The position numbers and the translations under genes were made by a program. 64,000 bases of DNA from Sipunculus nudus. Lineage: Eukaryota; Annelida; Sipuncula; Golfingiida; Sipunculidae. The notes below the pieces were generated by a model. That model was not told the DNA's origin. It did not search any database and saw nothing but the letters and a program-made list of their open reading frames with translations. Shown here piece by piece: positions 12,022 to 23,602 of the stretch. Location: assembly GCA_026874595.1 (NCBI GenBank), contig CM049309.1:93768723-93832722 (forward strand). Direction: 5' to 3'. Within the stretch, counting starts at the first letter, position 1, and every line of letters begins with the position of its first letter.

Positions 12022-14403
12022 CCACTACAGAGAAATGAGTAATTTTAGGCCACGGCAGACTAACAGACAGACGCTGTGCAAACATTGTTACAGGTGGCGC
12101 CACCATTTTTTGTGTATGTTACAGAGCTATCAAAGGGCTACATTTGTATAAATTTTATTTCCTGATCGGTCAAAAGGTTCCCGAGATATAAGCTTGGATG
12201 TCATCAGCGTGAACATGAACGTAGGTGGCCCCACCTGTCATAAAATCAAGAAAGCTATCCTGGATGTATACACATGACGAATTTCAGGTGAATTAGTCAA
12301 TTCACTGCAGAGATATGAGTGATTTTAACCCAAGGCAGATGAACAGATGGACACTGTGCAAACATGGTTACAGGTGGCGCCGCCATTTTTTGTGTATGTT
12401 ATAAAGCAATCCAAGGGCTACATTTGTATCAATTTTATTTCCTGATCGGTCAAACGGTTCCCGAGATATGAGGGAAACAGACCCACAAATGGACACTGGA
12501 TAGAGAAGAAAGGTCAGAGGTCAATGCAAATTGGTTAGGCACCAGTTCACATGTGACCCGATAATAGGTGTAAGTTTGGGAAAAAATCGGTCCATTAGTC
12601 TCCGAGGAGCTCTCTGGAAACGAACGCTGCCGCGGCGGAGGAACACGGTCAAAAACATAGTATCCGCAAAACTTCGTTTTGGCGGATACAAAAATACAGG
12701 TGGCTCCACCAGTCTGCAGAAACTAATAAAAACACTTAATGGTCAATATCCATGCAAAAAATCATGGTGATCTCTGCATTAGTTGTTCAGATACTTCAGT
12801 TTTTGTATCAAATTGTCCATTATTCTGAGGGATACTTCGGAGTCCTATAGCTTGAAGGATATGGGTAACAGAGACCTAATTTCAAGTTTCCACAGGCACC
12901 TTTCATGGGCCTCCTTGCATGACAAGAATGAAGATTCTTGGTCCAGTTTTTATGATATGTGCCCTGTTAACAGATGTTCATATCTTTAAAGGTCTCAAAA
13001 ATACAGAAAAATTTCGTAAAAAAACCCGAACAAATACAGGTGGTGCCACCAGTCTGCAGAAACTTATGAAACACTCCATGATCAATATCCATGCAAACAA
13101 TTATGGTTATCTCTGCATTAGTTGTTCAGATACTTCAGTTTTTGTATCAAATTGTCCATTATTCTGAGGGATACTTCGGAGTCCTATAGCTTGAAGGATA
13201 TGGGTAACAGAGACCTAATTTCAAGTTTCCACAGGCACCTTTCATGGGCCTCCTTGCATGACAAGAATGAAGATTCTTGGTCCAGTTTTTATGATTTGTG
13301 CCCTGTTAACAGATGTTCATATCTTTAAAGGTCTCAAAAATACAGAAAAATTTCGTAAAAAAACCTGAACAAATACAGGTGGTGCCACCAGTGTGCAGAA
13401 ACTTATGAAACACTCCATGATCAATATCCATGCAAACAATTATGGTTATCTCTGCATTAGTTGTTCTGATACTTTAGCTTTTGTATCAAATTTTCCATTA
13501 TTCTGAGCTGTACTTTGGAGTGCCATAGCTCAAAGGATATGGGTAACAGAGACCAAATTTCAGGTTTCCATGGAGACTTATCATGAGTCTCCCTGTGTGT
13601 CAAGAACGAAGATTCTAGGTCCAGTCGTTACGATTTGTACCCTGTTGACAGATAACTATATCCTTAAAGGTCTCAAAAATGGAGAAAACAATTCGTGAAC
13701 ATTGAAAAATACAGGTGGCGCCACCAGTCTGCACAAACTGATGAAACATCTCATGATCAATATGTATGCCAAAAATGAAGACCATCAGTGATGTAGTTAT
13801 TGAGATATTGAAGTTTTTGTATGAAATTTTTTACTATTCTGGGGGGTACTTTGGGGCCCCATAGCTCAAAGGATATGGGTAACAGAGACCTTATTTCTGG
13901 TTTCCAAGGAGATTTTTCATGGACCTCTCAGTGTGTCAAGAATTAAGATTCTAAGTCCAGTCTTTATGATTTGTGCCTTGTTAACAGATGTTCACATTTT
14001 TAAAGGTCTCAAAAATAGAGAAAAAAATTCGTAAAAAATTGAAAAATACAGGTGGTGCCACCAGTCTGCAGGAAGTGATGTAACATCTCATGATCAATAT
14101 GTATGCCAAAAATCATGACCATCAGTCAAGTAGTTAATGAGATATTGAAGTTTTTGTATGAAATTTTTGACTTTTCTGGGGGATACTTTGGGGCCACATA
14201 GCTCGAAGGATATGGGTAACAGAGACCTAATTTCTGGTTTCCAAGGAGATTTTTTATGGACCTCTCAGAATCCCAAGTTACAAGGTTCTAGGTCCAGAGG
14301 TTACGATTTGTGCCTGGTTAACAGCTGGACAGACAGACAGACGGACGACGGACAAAGAGTGATCGCTATAGCTCAGATGACTTTCAGTCAGCTGAGCTAA
14401 AAA
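10765..14403 (+). mobile_element. Family B element nested in C
   Basis: Starts AACAAGCGACCCATGGGTC then ATGACGCTCAGCTGA; ends AGTCAGCTGAGCTAAAAAT at 14403. Its own body is 10765-10946 plus five B modules of about 335-340 bp (12692-14403), each starting at a GGTGGYGCCACC or GGTGGCTCCACC site followed by 'agtctgca'. It contains a nested C copy. A second copy of its start at 11537 comes from a tandem duplication. Confidence 0.75.
10947..12691 (+). mobile_element. Family C element nested in B
   Basis: Starts AACTAGAATACAGGTAACCG at 10947, repeated at 11719 after duplication. It ends with the hairpin TATCCGCAAAAC/GTTTTGGCGGATAC at 12691. Right after it the host B module resumes with AAAATACAGGTGG. 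This is the innermost level of the nest. Confidence 0.7.
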
Positions 14404-14518
14404 TGAGGGCGCAGCAGTTCACATGTAACCTGATGATAAACTGATTCGCTTTAAATGCAAACCAAGTTTTTTCTGAAAGATATAGTTCCAATAATCTGAA
14501 AATTCTACATCTATACAT

Positions 14519-14655
14519 TGTGTCTAGACGTCTAGACGCTGTGTCTAGACGTCTAGACACATTGTCTAGACACCTGCCAGAGCCAGGTCAGTTGCCATGG
14601 TGATGTCTGGACCTGCCAGAGCCAGGTCAGTTGCCATGGTGATGTCTGGACCCCC
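14519..14655. repeat. TCTAGACG palindrome cluster and 38-bp direct duplication
   Basis: GTCTAGACGTCTAGACGCTG and TGTCTAGACGTCTAGACACA form overlapping palindromes that could fold into a cruciform. Next, a 38-bp segment starting CTGCCAGAGCCAGGTCAG is present twice in tandem. The related place in the 1056 element has one simpler copy. Confidence 0.85.
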
Positions 14656-15430
14656 CACCTGTTTGTACTGAGTGACCTCTCCACTTGGCTGCTGAAACTC
14701 AAATCTGTTTTCAAACACAGAAAGCCTTTTTCAATTGGCTACAATGCTTTTTTAAAGCTGTATTTACCCAATCTATTCTTATAAAACTGGCAGAACCCTA
14801 CCATAGAATAATTCTTGTAAAGTTTTAACCAATCAGCTTAACAGTTTCATCATAAATCAGGGTATAAGCTAGAAGAGTTTAAAATTACATTTTCGCTAGT
14901 AAAAAACACATCAATGTAGGTGGCCCCACCAATACCTCAATTTCAGATACGACATATGTGACAAACATTGTTATAAAATTTGGTGATTATAGCTCTAGCC
15001 GTTTCTGAGATTTTAATTTAAGTGTGCTTTTTTGGACAGATGACTAAGTTCAACCTCCTGTAACTCGGCGAAAAATCTCCAAACTGGAACCATTCGAACA
15101 AACTTGAGAGAGATTGTTCCAGGGATCATTTCTGTGAAATATTGGACAATTTGGCTGGACAGTTTTGGAGGAGAAGATTTTAAAAGCTTTTTTAGCTTTT
15201 TCCCTATAAAATCTAAGAAAATGCAGTTAGAAAAAAAATAAACAAAATCCGATAGAGTTTTTCAGATGACTGATTATTTGCAAAAAATTTGGTGATGCTA
15301 GCTTCTGCCGTTTTTGAGATAGCTATGGTTAACGTACAGACGATGCACGACGTACGATGCACGATGTACGACACACGACACACGACGGACGACGCTGCAC
15401 CATTGCATAAGCTCACAGGTTCGCTAAAAA

Positions 15431-16379
15431 TATGGTTCTGTGGCACTGTCCCCATCAATTTTAACCCCCCGCATCAAACATTTTATTTTGATTTTCATCT
15501 TTCAAGGAGATAAAATATTACAATTTTGATACTTTTTCCTTTGTTATGTAGTGCTTTTACCTGTTTAGCAAAAAACCCTGTTATTTTCATGCTTTTTCCC
15601 TGATTATATGACATTTTTATTGAGACATACCAATAAAGGTAAAAAATAAAATACCACCTGCCCGCAGGGATTTCTGAAAAAAGGTGCCTTATTTTGTTGG
15701 CCTTATTCTTTTAACTTAAGTCATTCAGATCTTAATTTATCATCATCTCATCAAGCTGACAACAATATCACAAAGATGCATGTTTTTGTATTCAGTTATA
15801 TGATATTATCAATGTTACTTACAAATGAAAAATTTTAAGAAAATATTAAATACAACACAACTTCGCAGTAAGTATCATTTTCTATAATGAGCAGTTCTGT
15901 AAGCTTTTTTTCAAATGCCGAATGCAATCCCTGTTTTAAATTTATTCTGCGTGTCAAATATACCTTGTTATGTCCTTTATAATGTTATAATGTAATCATT
16001 TAACTCATTTTATATACTCCTCCGGCCGTGGCTATACACTGCACCTGTTCTAAATCCTGTTCGTTTAAACCACTGCCTTGTATAGCAAGACTCTCCAGGT
16101 TTCACCACCAGGGCTGACACTGATTCATGGCCCTGTGCCAGAACCAGTGTATTTAGACCAACAAGAACAGGATGTTGTGGGTTTAAAACTGGATGCTCAA
16201 TGTTATACCACGCTCTCATTTATCTTATTACAATTCTCTGCCCTGTGCCAGCCCTGGTGGTGAAACCCAGAGAATTCAGCTATATAAAGCAGCGGTTACA
16301 GAGAAGGAGATCTGTGATGGCTGCAGTGTATCACCGCATTGTGCATTTTTTGTGCAGAGAGTAATATAACATGACTGAC
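15431..16379. other. Intron 13 start, with a nested inverted repeat at 16040-16275
   Basis: Mostly AT-rich unique sequence. At 16095-16119 CAGGTTTCACCACCAGGGCT is repeated inverted at about 16245-16267. A second inverted pair, around CCTGTTCGTTTAAACC (16049) and its partner near 16165, overlaps it, and CCTGTGCCAG occurs twice. It looks like a small fold-back insertion just downstream of the exon 13 donor. Confidence 0.6.
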
Positions 16380-17164
16380 CTTGTTGTCCTTGAGCTTCTC
16401 CTTGCTGTCCTTGACCTTTACTTTTTTCCTGATTTGTTCTGTTGTCCTTGAACAGTGGCATGTTTTCATACATTGGAGTCTTTTCATGACCTTTGGGTAC
16501 TATAACTACTTCTGACCCCTGTATATCAGCTCTACCTGTAACATTAAGTTCCACATTTTGATAAACACCACTTATTGTGTCATCTATAGGTATTGGTTCA
16601 TAAAGAGTACTTTCAGAGATGGAATTTTTCACACCCATATCATCCTGATCAAAGTCAATATCCCAATAATCGTCTTCGCTGGCTAGACTTGTGCGAGTAC
16701 TAAGAGTATTCATTCCTGGTTCTTTCCTCCGGAGCCTGAGGATTGAAGGCTGCTTTTCCCCTTCCCGGTGGGTATTGCTCCGTTTTCGGCCAGATCCAAT
16801 ACGAAAGACATATTTATACATCCTGCGGATTTGTGTAGCAATCTTGTTGTGTTGTCTTGGTGGTAGTGCAGGTGGAGCATCAAGAGATATTCCGCTGTTG
16901 TAGTATTCCATCTCGGCCGGCACACTCTGTGAAGCCTTGTAGTCTGCTTTTATCTTTAACTTTTCCTGAAGCTCCTGCATGAGCTGATCATGAAGCAGTA
17001 AGCCCCTGTGTTTGCTCAATTTTTCATGTCGGTAACCAGTTGTCCCGACAACCCAGTCTCCATAGTGATCATCATCATGGTCAAACACATCCAAACCTAT
17101 CATTCCATCTGTGTTTCTTCTTCCCTCTCTGCAACCCTTTACTAAAGGATGGTCCTGAGGTGCA
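16380..17164 (-). CDS. Exon 13: C-terminal docking tail
   Basis: Residues 782-1043, polar and apparently disordered. Visible elements: an acidic patch with Tyr (HDDDHYGDW, 811-819); a helical stretch HDQLMQELQEKLKIKADYK (840-857); EYYNSG (868-873); the proline-rich APPALPPRQ (878-886), an SH3-type site; a basic block (RIGSGRKRSN); DDYWDID (946-952); LYEPI (969-973); VYQNV (982-986), YxN as bound by Grb2 SH2; MYENM (1013-1017), YxxM as bound by PI3K p85; and a Gln/Gly-rich end. The acceptor is GCTTTACAG and the donor AAG|GTCAGT. SH2/SH3 partners are inferred from motif shape only. Confidence 0.85.
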
Positions 17165-17866
17165 CTGTAAAGCATAAAATATAAATATGTCATCAAATCT
17201 TTATATTTTTTTTTAAAGTAACATAATCTGTTCTGAGAATAACGAACCCATGACCAGGACCAAGGTGGTTGAGTTTGAGGGGTGGTCATGAGGTGGGGTT
17301 TGGATGTGTTTTACATATGTCTCTACCTTATTTCTATTATTAGTTAAATTATGAATAAGACTTACACATAACCTGTACTATAACCTTTAATCATTTTCTT
17401 TATATATTAACTGGTCACACATGGCCAGTTTTATTTCAGAAATTTTAAAACAACATAATTGTAATCATTCTGGATGTACAATTAGTTTTCTGTGCTGGTA
17501 GTATCTACCATGGTTGACCTAAATCTGAGAGTTAAAGAAAGACCTCGCATACTGTATACATCCTTATGACATGTGTCCTATGATCAGTGTATAAGGTTCA
17601 AATAATGAAATTTTGTGGCCATTGTTTTTATAATAACATGGTCAAAGTGGCATAGTTTAAGAGCTAAGAATGCCTCCATGCTAAACTATAACTCACCATT
17701 TTGATGGTTTGGTACTAGGCAGACAAATGACAGACAATAAACTCATCATCTCACATTACTTACAATTAAATAACATTGGATTTGACCAGGAACAAGCTCC
17801 AACCATGTCAAAAGTGAACATAATTTTAATTCAAGAAATCTTATCCCAAAACAACACCATAATTCT
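17165..17866. other. Intron 12 unique part
   Basis: Polypyrimidine and branch region next to the exon 13 acceptor on the minus strand, then ordinary AT-rich intron. No repeat family or exon seen. Confidence 0.4.
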
Positions 17867-18049
17867 ATCAAGTGACCCATGGGACATGACGCTCAGCTGA
17901 CTGGGAAGAGATTCGCAAAAGGAAATTTTATCATCAGAATGGTACTATATACCCATTCAACTGAAGCATCAAACAGATTAACCAACAGGCCAAGATTTAG
18001 GCTGTATTTATATATCTCAAGAATAGAGAAAAAATGTGTAAACTTTAGA

Positions 18050-19123
18050 AACTAGAATACAGGTAGCCGACAAGTGACTATGTGTATCCGCCAAAATCAG
18101 AGTGAAACGGGTGAAGTGAGGCATGGATTGAGTGGCAAGGGGAAATAGAGTGAGGTATGTTGCATATGAGCATGGATGTCTGCAGCCTAAATGTGTATGT
18201 AGGTTGTGCCACCTACCACAAATCCAGAAAGCTGTCCAAGTTGTATACATATGCAAAATTTTAGGCAGAAAAGTCAAACAACTACATGTATATGAGTTAT
18301 TTTAGCCCACGGCAGACAAACAGACAGACGCTGTGCAAAAATGGTTGCAGGTGGCCCCTTCAGTTTTGTGAATGATAAAGACCTATGTGAGATCTATACA
18401 CAAGCAATATTTTGGCCCAATGGGTCAAACAGTTCCAGAGATATGAGCCTGGATGTGATCAGCGTGAACATAAATGTAGGTGGCGCCATCTATCATAAAA
18501 TCAAGAAAGCGATCCTGGATATTACCATTTTTTGTGTATGTTATAGAGCTATCCAAGGGCTACATTTGTATAAATTTTATTTCCTGATCGGTCAAACGGT
18601 TCCCGAGATATGAGCTTGGATGTGATCAGCGTGAACGTGAATGTAGGTGGCGCCACCTGTCATTAAATCAAGAAAGCTATCCAGGATGTATACGCATGAC
18701 GAATTTCAGATGAATTAGTCAATTCACTGCAGAGATATGAGTGATTTTAACCCAAGCCAGATGAACAGATGGACACTGTGCAAACATGGTTACAGGTGGC
18801 GCCACCATTTTTTGTGTATGTTATAAAGCAATCCAAGGGCTTCATTTGTATAAATTTTATTTCCTGATTGGTCAAATGGTTCACAAGATATGAGGGTTTA
18901 TGTGTGGAAACAGACGCACAAATGGACCCTGGATAGAGAGGAAAGGTCAGAGGTCAACGCAAATCTGTTAGGCACTAGTTCACATGTGACCCAATAATTG
19001 GTGTAAGTTTCGGAAAAATCGGTCCATTATTCTCAGAGGAGCTCTCTGGAAACGAACGTGGCGGCGGCGGAGGAACCCGGTCAAAAACATAGTATCCGCA
19101 AAACTTTGTTTTAACAGATGCAA
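18050..19123 (+). mobile_element. Family C element nested in B
   Basis: Starts AACTAGAATACAGGTAGCCG, with TATGTGTATCCGCCAAAATC. It ends with a decayed hairpin (TATCCGCAAAACTTTGTTTT and AACAGATGCAA). Contains several GGTGGCGCCACC modules (for example 18647 and 18796). The host B text before it (AATAGAGAAAAAATGTGTAA) and after it (AAATACAGGTGGCTCCACC) is what an uninterrupted B module shows. Confidence 0.72.
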
Positions 19124-19781
19124 AAATACAGGTGGCTCCACCAGTCTGCAAAAACTAATAAAAACACTTAATGGTCAATATCCATGCAAAGAATCATGAT
19201 GATCTCCGCATTAGTTGTTCAGATACTTCAGCTTTTGTATCAAATTGTCCATTATTCTGAGGGATACTTCAGAGTCCTATAGCTTGAAGGATATGGGTAA
19301 CAGAGACCTAATTTCAAGTTTCCAAAGACACTTTTCATGGGCCTCCTTGCAGGACAAGAATGAAGATTCTAGGTCCAGTTGTTGCAATTTGTACCCTGTT
19401 GACAGATAACCACATATTTAAAGGTCTCAAAAAAAGAGAAAAAAAATTCATAAAAATTTGAAAAAAAAATAAAGGTGGTGCACCCAGTCTGCAGAAACTG
19501 ATGGAACAGCTCATGATCAATATGTATGCCGAAAATCATGACCATCAGTGTTGTAGTTATTGAGATACTGCAGTTTTTGTATCAAATTTTCCATTAAATT
19601 TGGGGGTATTTTGGTGCCATACAGCTTAAAGAATATGGGTAACAGAGACCTAATTTCAGGTTTCCAAGGAGATTTTTCATGGGTCTCCCTGTGTGTCAAG
19701 AATGAAGATTCTAGGTCCAGTTTTTATGATTTGTGCCCTGTTAACAGATGTTCATATCTTTAAAGGTCTCAAAAATAGAGA

Positions 19782-22700
19782 AACAAGGGACCCATGGGTC
19801 ACGGCCCTCAGCTGATCGTGATTGGACTATAAATGTTTCTCCACTGTGATACTATATCGAGTCGATAAAGCTTATGAATATCCTGTACATGTTGGGCTAT
19901 TATACAGGAATGTAATGTAATATGTGAGTAAATGATAAATGAAATTACCTGACTGATGGATTAATAGAGTCAAATAAAGTGGTTTATTTTTTATTTATTT
20001 AGGAGGGGTTGAAAATTGTGATATATTTGAGCAAATATGAATGCAATGACAGCAGTAATAAGCAGTAGTAGAATGATGATAAGGCTATTTGTTGAAGCAT
20101 CTAAAGTGTACGGTAGTCTGCTAGCGTTCAATTTGACAGATATGATGTTATGATTAACTATGCTGATGAAGTGATTTATGAATATGTGACTGTAAGACAC
20201 AATATCTCTTTAGTCTTGACAAGGTACATAATTGTGATGCCCACTATGTCTACATATTACGCAATATTGACATAATTTCTGGCATGTACATAGGTACCTA
20301 TGGACGAATAGTTATACAAAATATTAAAGTATGAATATATCTGATTCATCTTGTTCTTGCTCCCTGAGGCTGACTTTGGGATGGGGTTCGGAGAAGGGAA
20401 AAGTGAGGGCAGCATGAAGGTGGATGTAGAAATATTCTATTGTAATGTTTTTCATTTATATAAGAATATGAAAAGCTAAGAGGAAAGGGGCCCTCCTACT
20501 TGGTTATAGTAAAGTTCTAAATATATGATTGCAAACTAATACTCTGACAAGACTGTCATGAAGGAAAACAGTAAAAGTTTTGAGATACTGTAATGCATAT
20601 GAAAATTTACAGATGGACAGGCAAGTGGACAGAATGGACTAATACCTTTATTTCACTTTCAAGAGAATAGTGCATTTAAGTTTATATATAATCCTATTTT
20701 TTTAAGCAGATCCACTTTTTCCATTAAGAAGTTTTTATCTGAATCATTTATTTATTTACAGGTTTATAAATTTTTAATTAAAAAACCTGAAAATATAAGT
20801 TAAAATATTAGAATTGTTGCAAAAGTTGCAATCATAATATATACAGAGTAAAAAAATTGGGTCATATTAAACATACACATATATTTTATTATTTTTAATT
20901 ACAAATGTTTAAACTGAATTTAAAAGATAATAATGCCACAACATGGCATCTACAAGAATATTCCTTGAATCACTATTAAAAAGTTTTGCACATTGGAGTT
21001 TTCAGGACATGCTTAATTTTATTCACCAAAATAAAATAAAAGTAAATTTCATAAAATAAAACATCTTTTCAAATAAAGTATACACACTGTTGGTTGAATG
21101 AGGGACAAACAATATCATTGTGCTAATTACTATCCCAGTTTTAATTAATTACTGGAATTAATAGTCAATTTCACACCTGGTGAAGATTTTACTCTTCTGA
21201 AGTAAGGAATTACTTATCTCATACACATCCACACTTTCACAGCAATACACCACTTTGTGGACACAATTAAATGTACACTTTAATCATTGTAACCCTGGTG
21301 GTTCAATACAAAATCTAAAATGTAGCATGTCCAAGAATAAAATAAAATACAGAAAAATTATAACATTCATCTAGTTTATGCACCAGCTGGGGGGGATGAG
21401 TGCAGGGCAGAGGGGAAGCCTGCTAGTAGTGGCCAAGCTGGGCCAAGGTAAGCTACCTGGGGCGGGTTACATAATGCAAGTGAAGGCTGTACTACTAGGT
21501 GGGCTAGATGTAAACAACACTTGACATGGTGTATGAAAACATGAATAAAAGCTATTCATTCCAATCAATTTCTTTTGAAAGTTCAGATTTTAAAAGATTA
21601 AATCCTTATGCATATATGCTGGGAAAATTAAATCAACAGTGCCAAAGTTGGACAAAATTTAAGGTATTGATTTTTTATTTATGCTAATAACTTGAAAAAT
21701 TTGCAAAATTCAGATCTAATTTTGGGTAAACAATTGATCTTGATTAAATAAAGTTATATTCCTGAAAAAAAGTCTCTAGGTTCAGCAATTCTCATGTTAG
21801 GTGAGTAAATATATTTCCGATTTTTTTAAAAATTGCATTATGTTTTGGCCCATAACTTCAAAATAATACCCAATACTGACCTAATTTTTTGTAAGTTCAT
21901 AGAAAATGTATAAAAGAATGTGAATACTAAATACGATCAAAAACAGATCAGTGGTTTTGATATTAGGCAGCCTTGAAGTGTAACAATGGCTTTTTTTTAT
22001 GGAAAACTGAGTTTTTTTCCTTAATATCTCGAAGGAACAAAGTCCTAATGACCCAATTTTCGGTATGGTAGGAGATTTTGGGGACATCTAAAATTATGTC
22101 AACAGCCTGGGGAGCATAGAGATGTGCACTGAATGACCTACAGTCATCAAAGTGGACTGCTTGACAATGTAAGGGAATACAACAAGAGCCTCCAAAAAAA
22201 TTCAATAACAAGCCTAATTTTGCAGCTTTTATTTTCCTTATGAATACATGGTGTGAAAATTAAATCCACAGTACTTAGAGGTAAAAAACGTGCCATGGCC
22301 AAAGTTGGGCAAAATTTAAGGTACCAATTTTATATTTTTTGCCAATATTTAACAAAATTTAACAAATTTTGATCTAATTTTTGGTATACAATTAAATTTT
22401 GATTAATTAAAGTTGTATTACTGGAAAAAAGTCCCTACCTTTAACACTTTTGGTCTTAAGTGACCAAATATCTTCTTGATTTTTTACAAAGTCCATTATG
22501 TTTGGGCCCATAACTTTTTTAAATTATATAATACTGACTTAATATCTGGCATGTACATAGGAACTATATCGAGGAATATTTATGGTAAATATGAAGAAAA
22601 CCAGAGGAGTGGTTTTGATATTAGGCAGTCCTGAAGTGTGAAAATAGATTTCTAATAAAAAATTGAGGTTTTTCCTTAATATCTCAAAGGAACGAAGTGC

Positions 22701-22904
22701 TATTGACCCAATTTTTGGCATGGTAGGAGATTATGGGGACATCTAACTGTATGCCGAATTTCAGATTCGTAGGTCTAACGGTGTCGAAACATGCCAGTCT
22801 TACGGACGGACATCCAGACGGCATGACAGACAGACAGACGGACGGACGACGGACAATGGACCATGACTATAGCTCAGATGACTTATAGTCAGCTGAGCTA
22901 AAAA
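19782..22904 (+). mobile_element. Long subtype of family B, nested
   Basis: Starts AACAAGGGACCCATGGGTCA, ends AGTCAGCTGAGCTAAAAA. Length 3.1 kb. Inside are unique AT-rich sequence, a 69-codon open frame on the minus strand (19991-20200), and two copies of a module with 'gataccaatttt..ggtatggtaggaga' before a GACGGACGGACGACGG stretch. A related copy starts at 43145. Confidence 0.75.
19991..20200 (-). CDS. 69-codon open frame in the long B element
   Basis: It ends with a hydrophobic segment (IILLLLITAVIAFIFAQIYH) typical of a membrane helix. The same frame is open in the other copy at 43362-43571, with 12 amino-acid differences, none in the last 28 residues. Most base changes in the first part alter the protein, so selection on the protein is not evident. 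Function unknown; it may be a chance frame or a remnant. Confidence 0.25.
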   Translation of the reverse strand: MSYSHIFINHFISIVNHNIISVKLNASRLPYTLDASTNSLIIILLLLITAVIAFIFAQIYHNFQPLLNK

Positions 22905-23602
22905 TTCGTTAAAAAAAACCCGAACAAATACAGGTTGTGCCACCAGTCTGCAGAAACTGATGAAACACTCCATGATGAATATCCATGCAAACATTATGGT
23001 GATCTCTGCATTAGCTGTTCAGATACTTCAGCTTTTGTCTCAAATTTTCCATTATTCTGAGCTGTACTTTGGAGTGCCATAGCTCAAAGGATATGGGTAA
23101 CAGAGACCTAATTTCAGGTTTCCATGGAGACTTATCATGGGTTTCCCTGTGTGTCATGAATGAAGATTCTAGGTCAAGTCGTTACAATTTGTACTCTGTT
23201 GACAGATAACTACATCCTTAAAGGTCTCAAAAATAGAGAAAAAAGAATTGTGAAAATTTGAATAAAATACAGGTGGCGCCACTAGTCTGCAGCAACTGAT
23301 GGAACATCTCATGATCAATATGTATGCCCAAAATCATGACCATCAGTGTTGTAGTTATTGAGATGTTGCAGTTTGTTTTTATCAAATTTTCCATTATTCT
23401 GGGGGGTTATTGGGAGCCCCCCACAGCTCAAAGCATATTGGTAAGAGAGACCTTATTTCATGTTTCCATGGAGACTTTTCATGGACCTCTCAGTGTGTCA
23501 AGAATGAAGATTCTAGGTCCAGTCTTTATGATTTGTGCCCTGTTAACAGCTGTTCACATTTTTAAAGGTCTCAAAAATAGACCAAACAGTTTGTAAAAAT
23601 TG

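Larger units (their letters stand above)
9477..14436 (+). mobile_element. Family C element, interrupted and 3'-truncated
   Basis: Starts AACTAGAATATGGGTAGTC and TATGTGTATCCGC. Modules alternate about every 130-146 bp, most beginning at GGTGGCGCCACC or a one-base variant (9771, 9901, 10047, 10177, 10323, 10453). It is broken at about 10764 by a B element. A short remnant resumes at 14405 ('gcagcagttcacatgtaacc'), matching C text at 54260. The terminal hairpin is missing. Confidence 0.7.
9305..15430 (+). mobile_element. Outer family A element of a four-level nest
   Basis: The A start (AACAAGGCCTACAGGC) is at 9305, with text matching the 1056 copy up to 'acattttaa' (9476). The A body resumes at about 14437 ('gattcgct..aaatgcaaacc', matching 1508 onward) and ends CACAGGTTCGCTAAAAA at 15430. 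Everything in between is inserted. It lies in the intron between exons 13 and 14. Confidence 0.75.

Noticed and set aside
9305-15430. Autonomous transposon with its own enzyme
   Set aside because: No transposase, Rep-helicase or reverse transcriptase frame was found in any A-D copy here.
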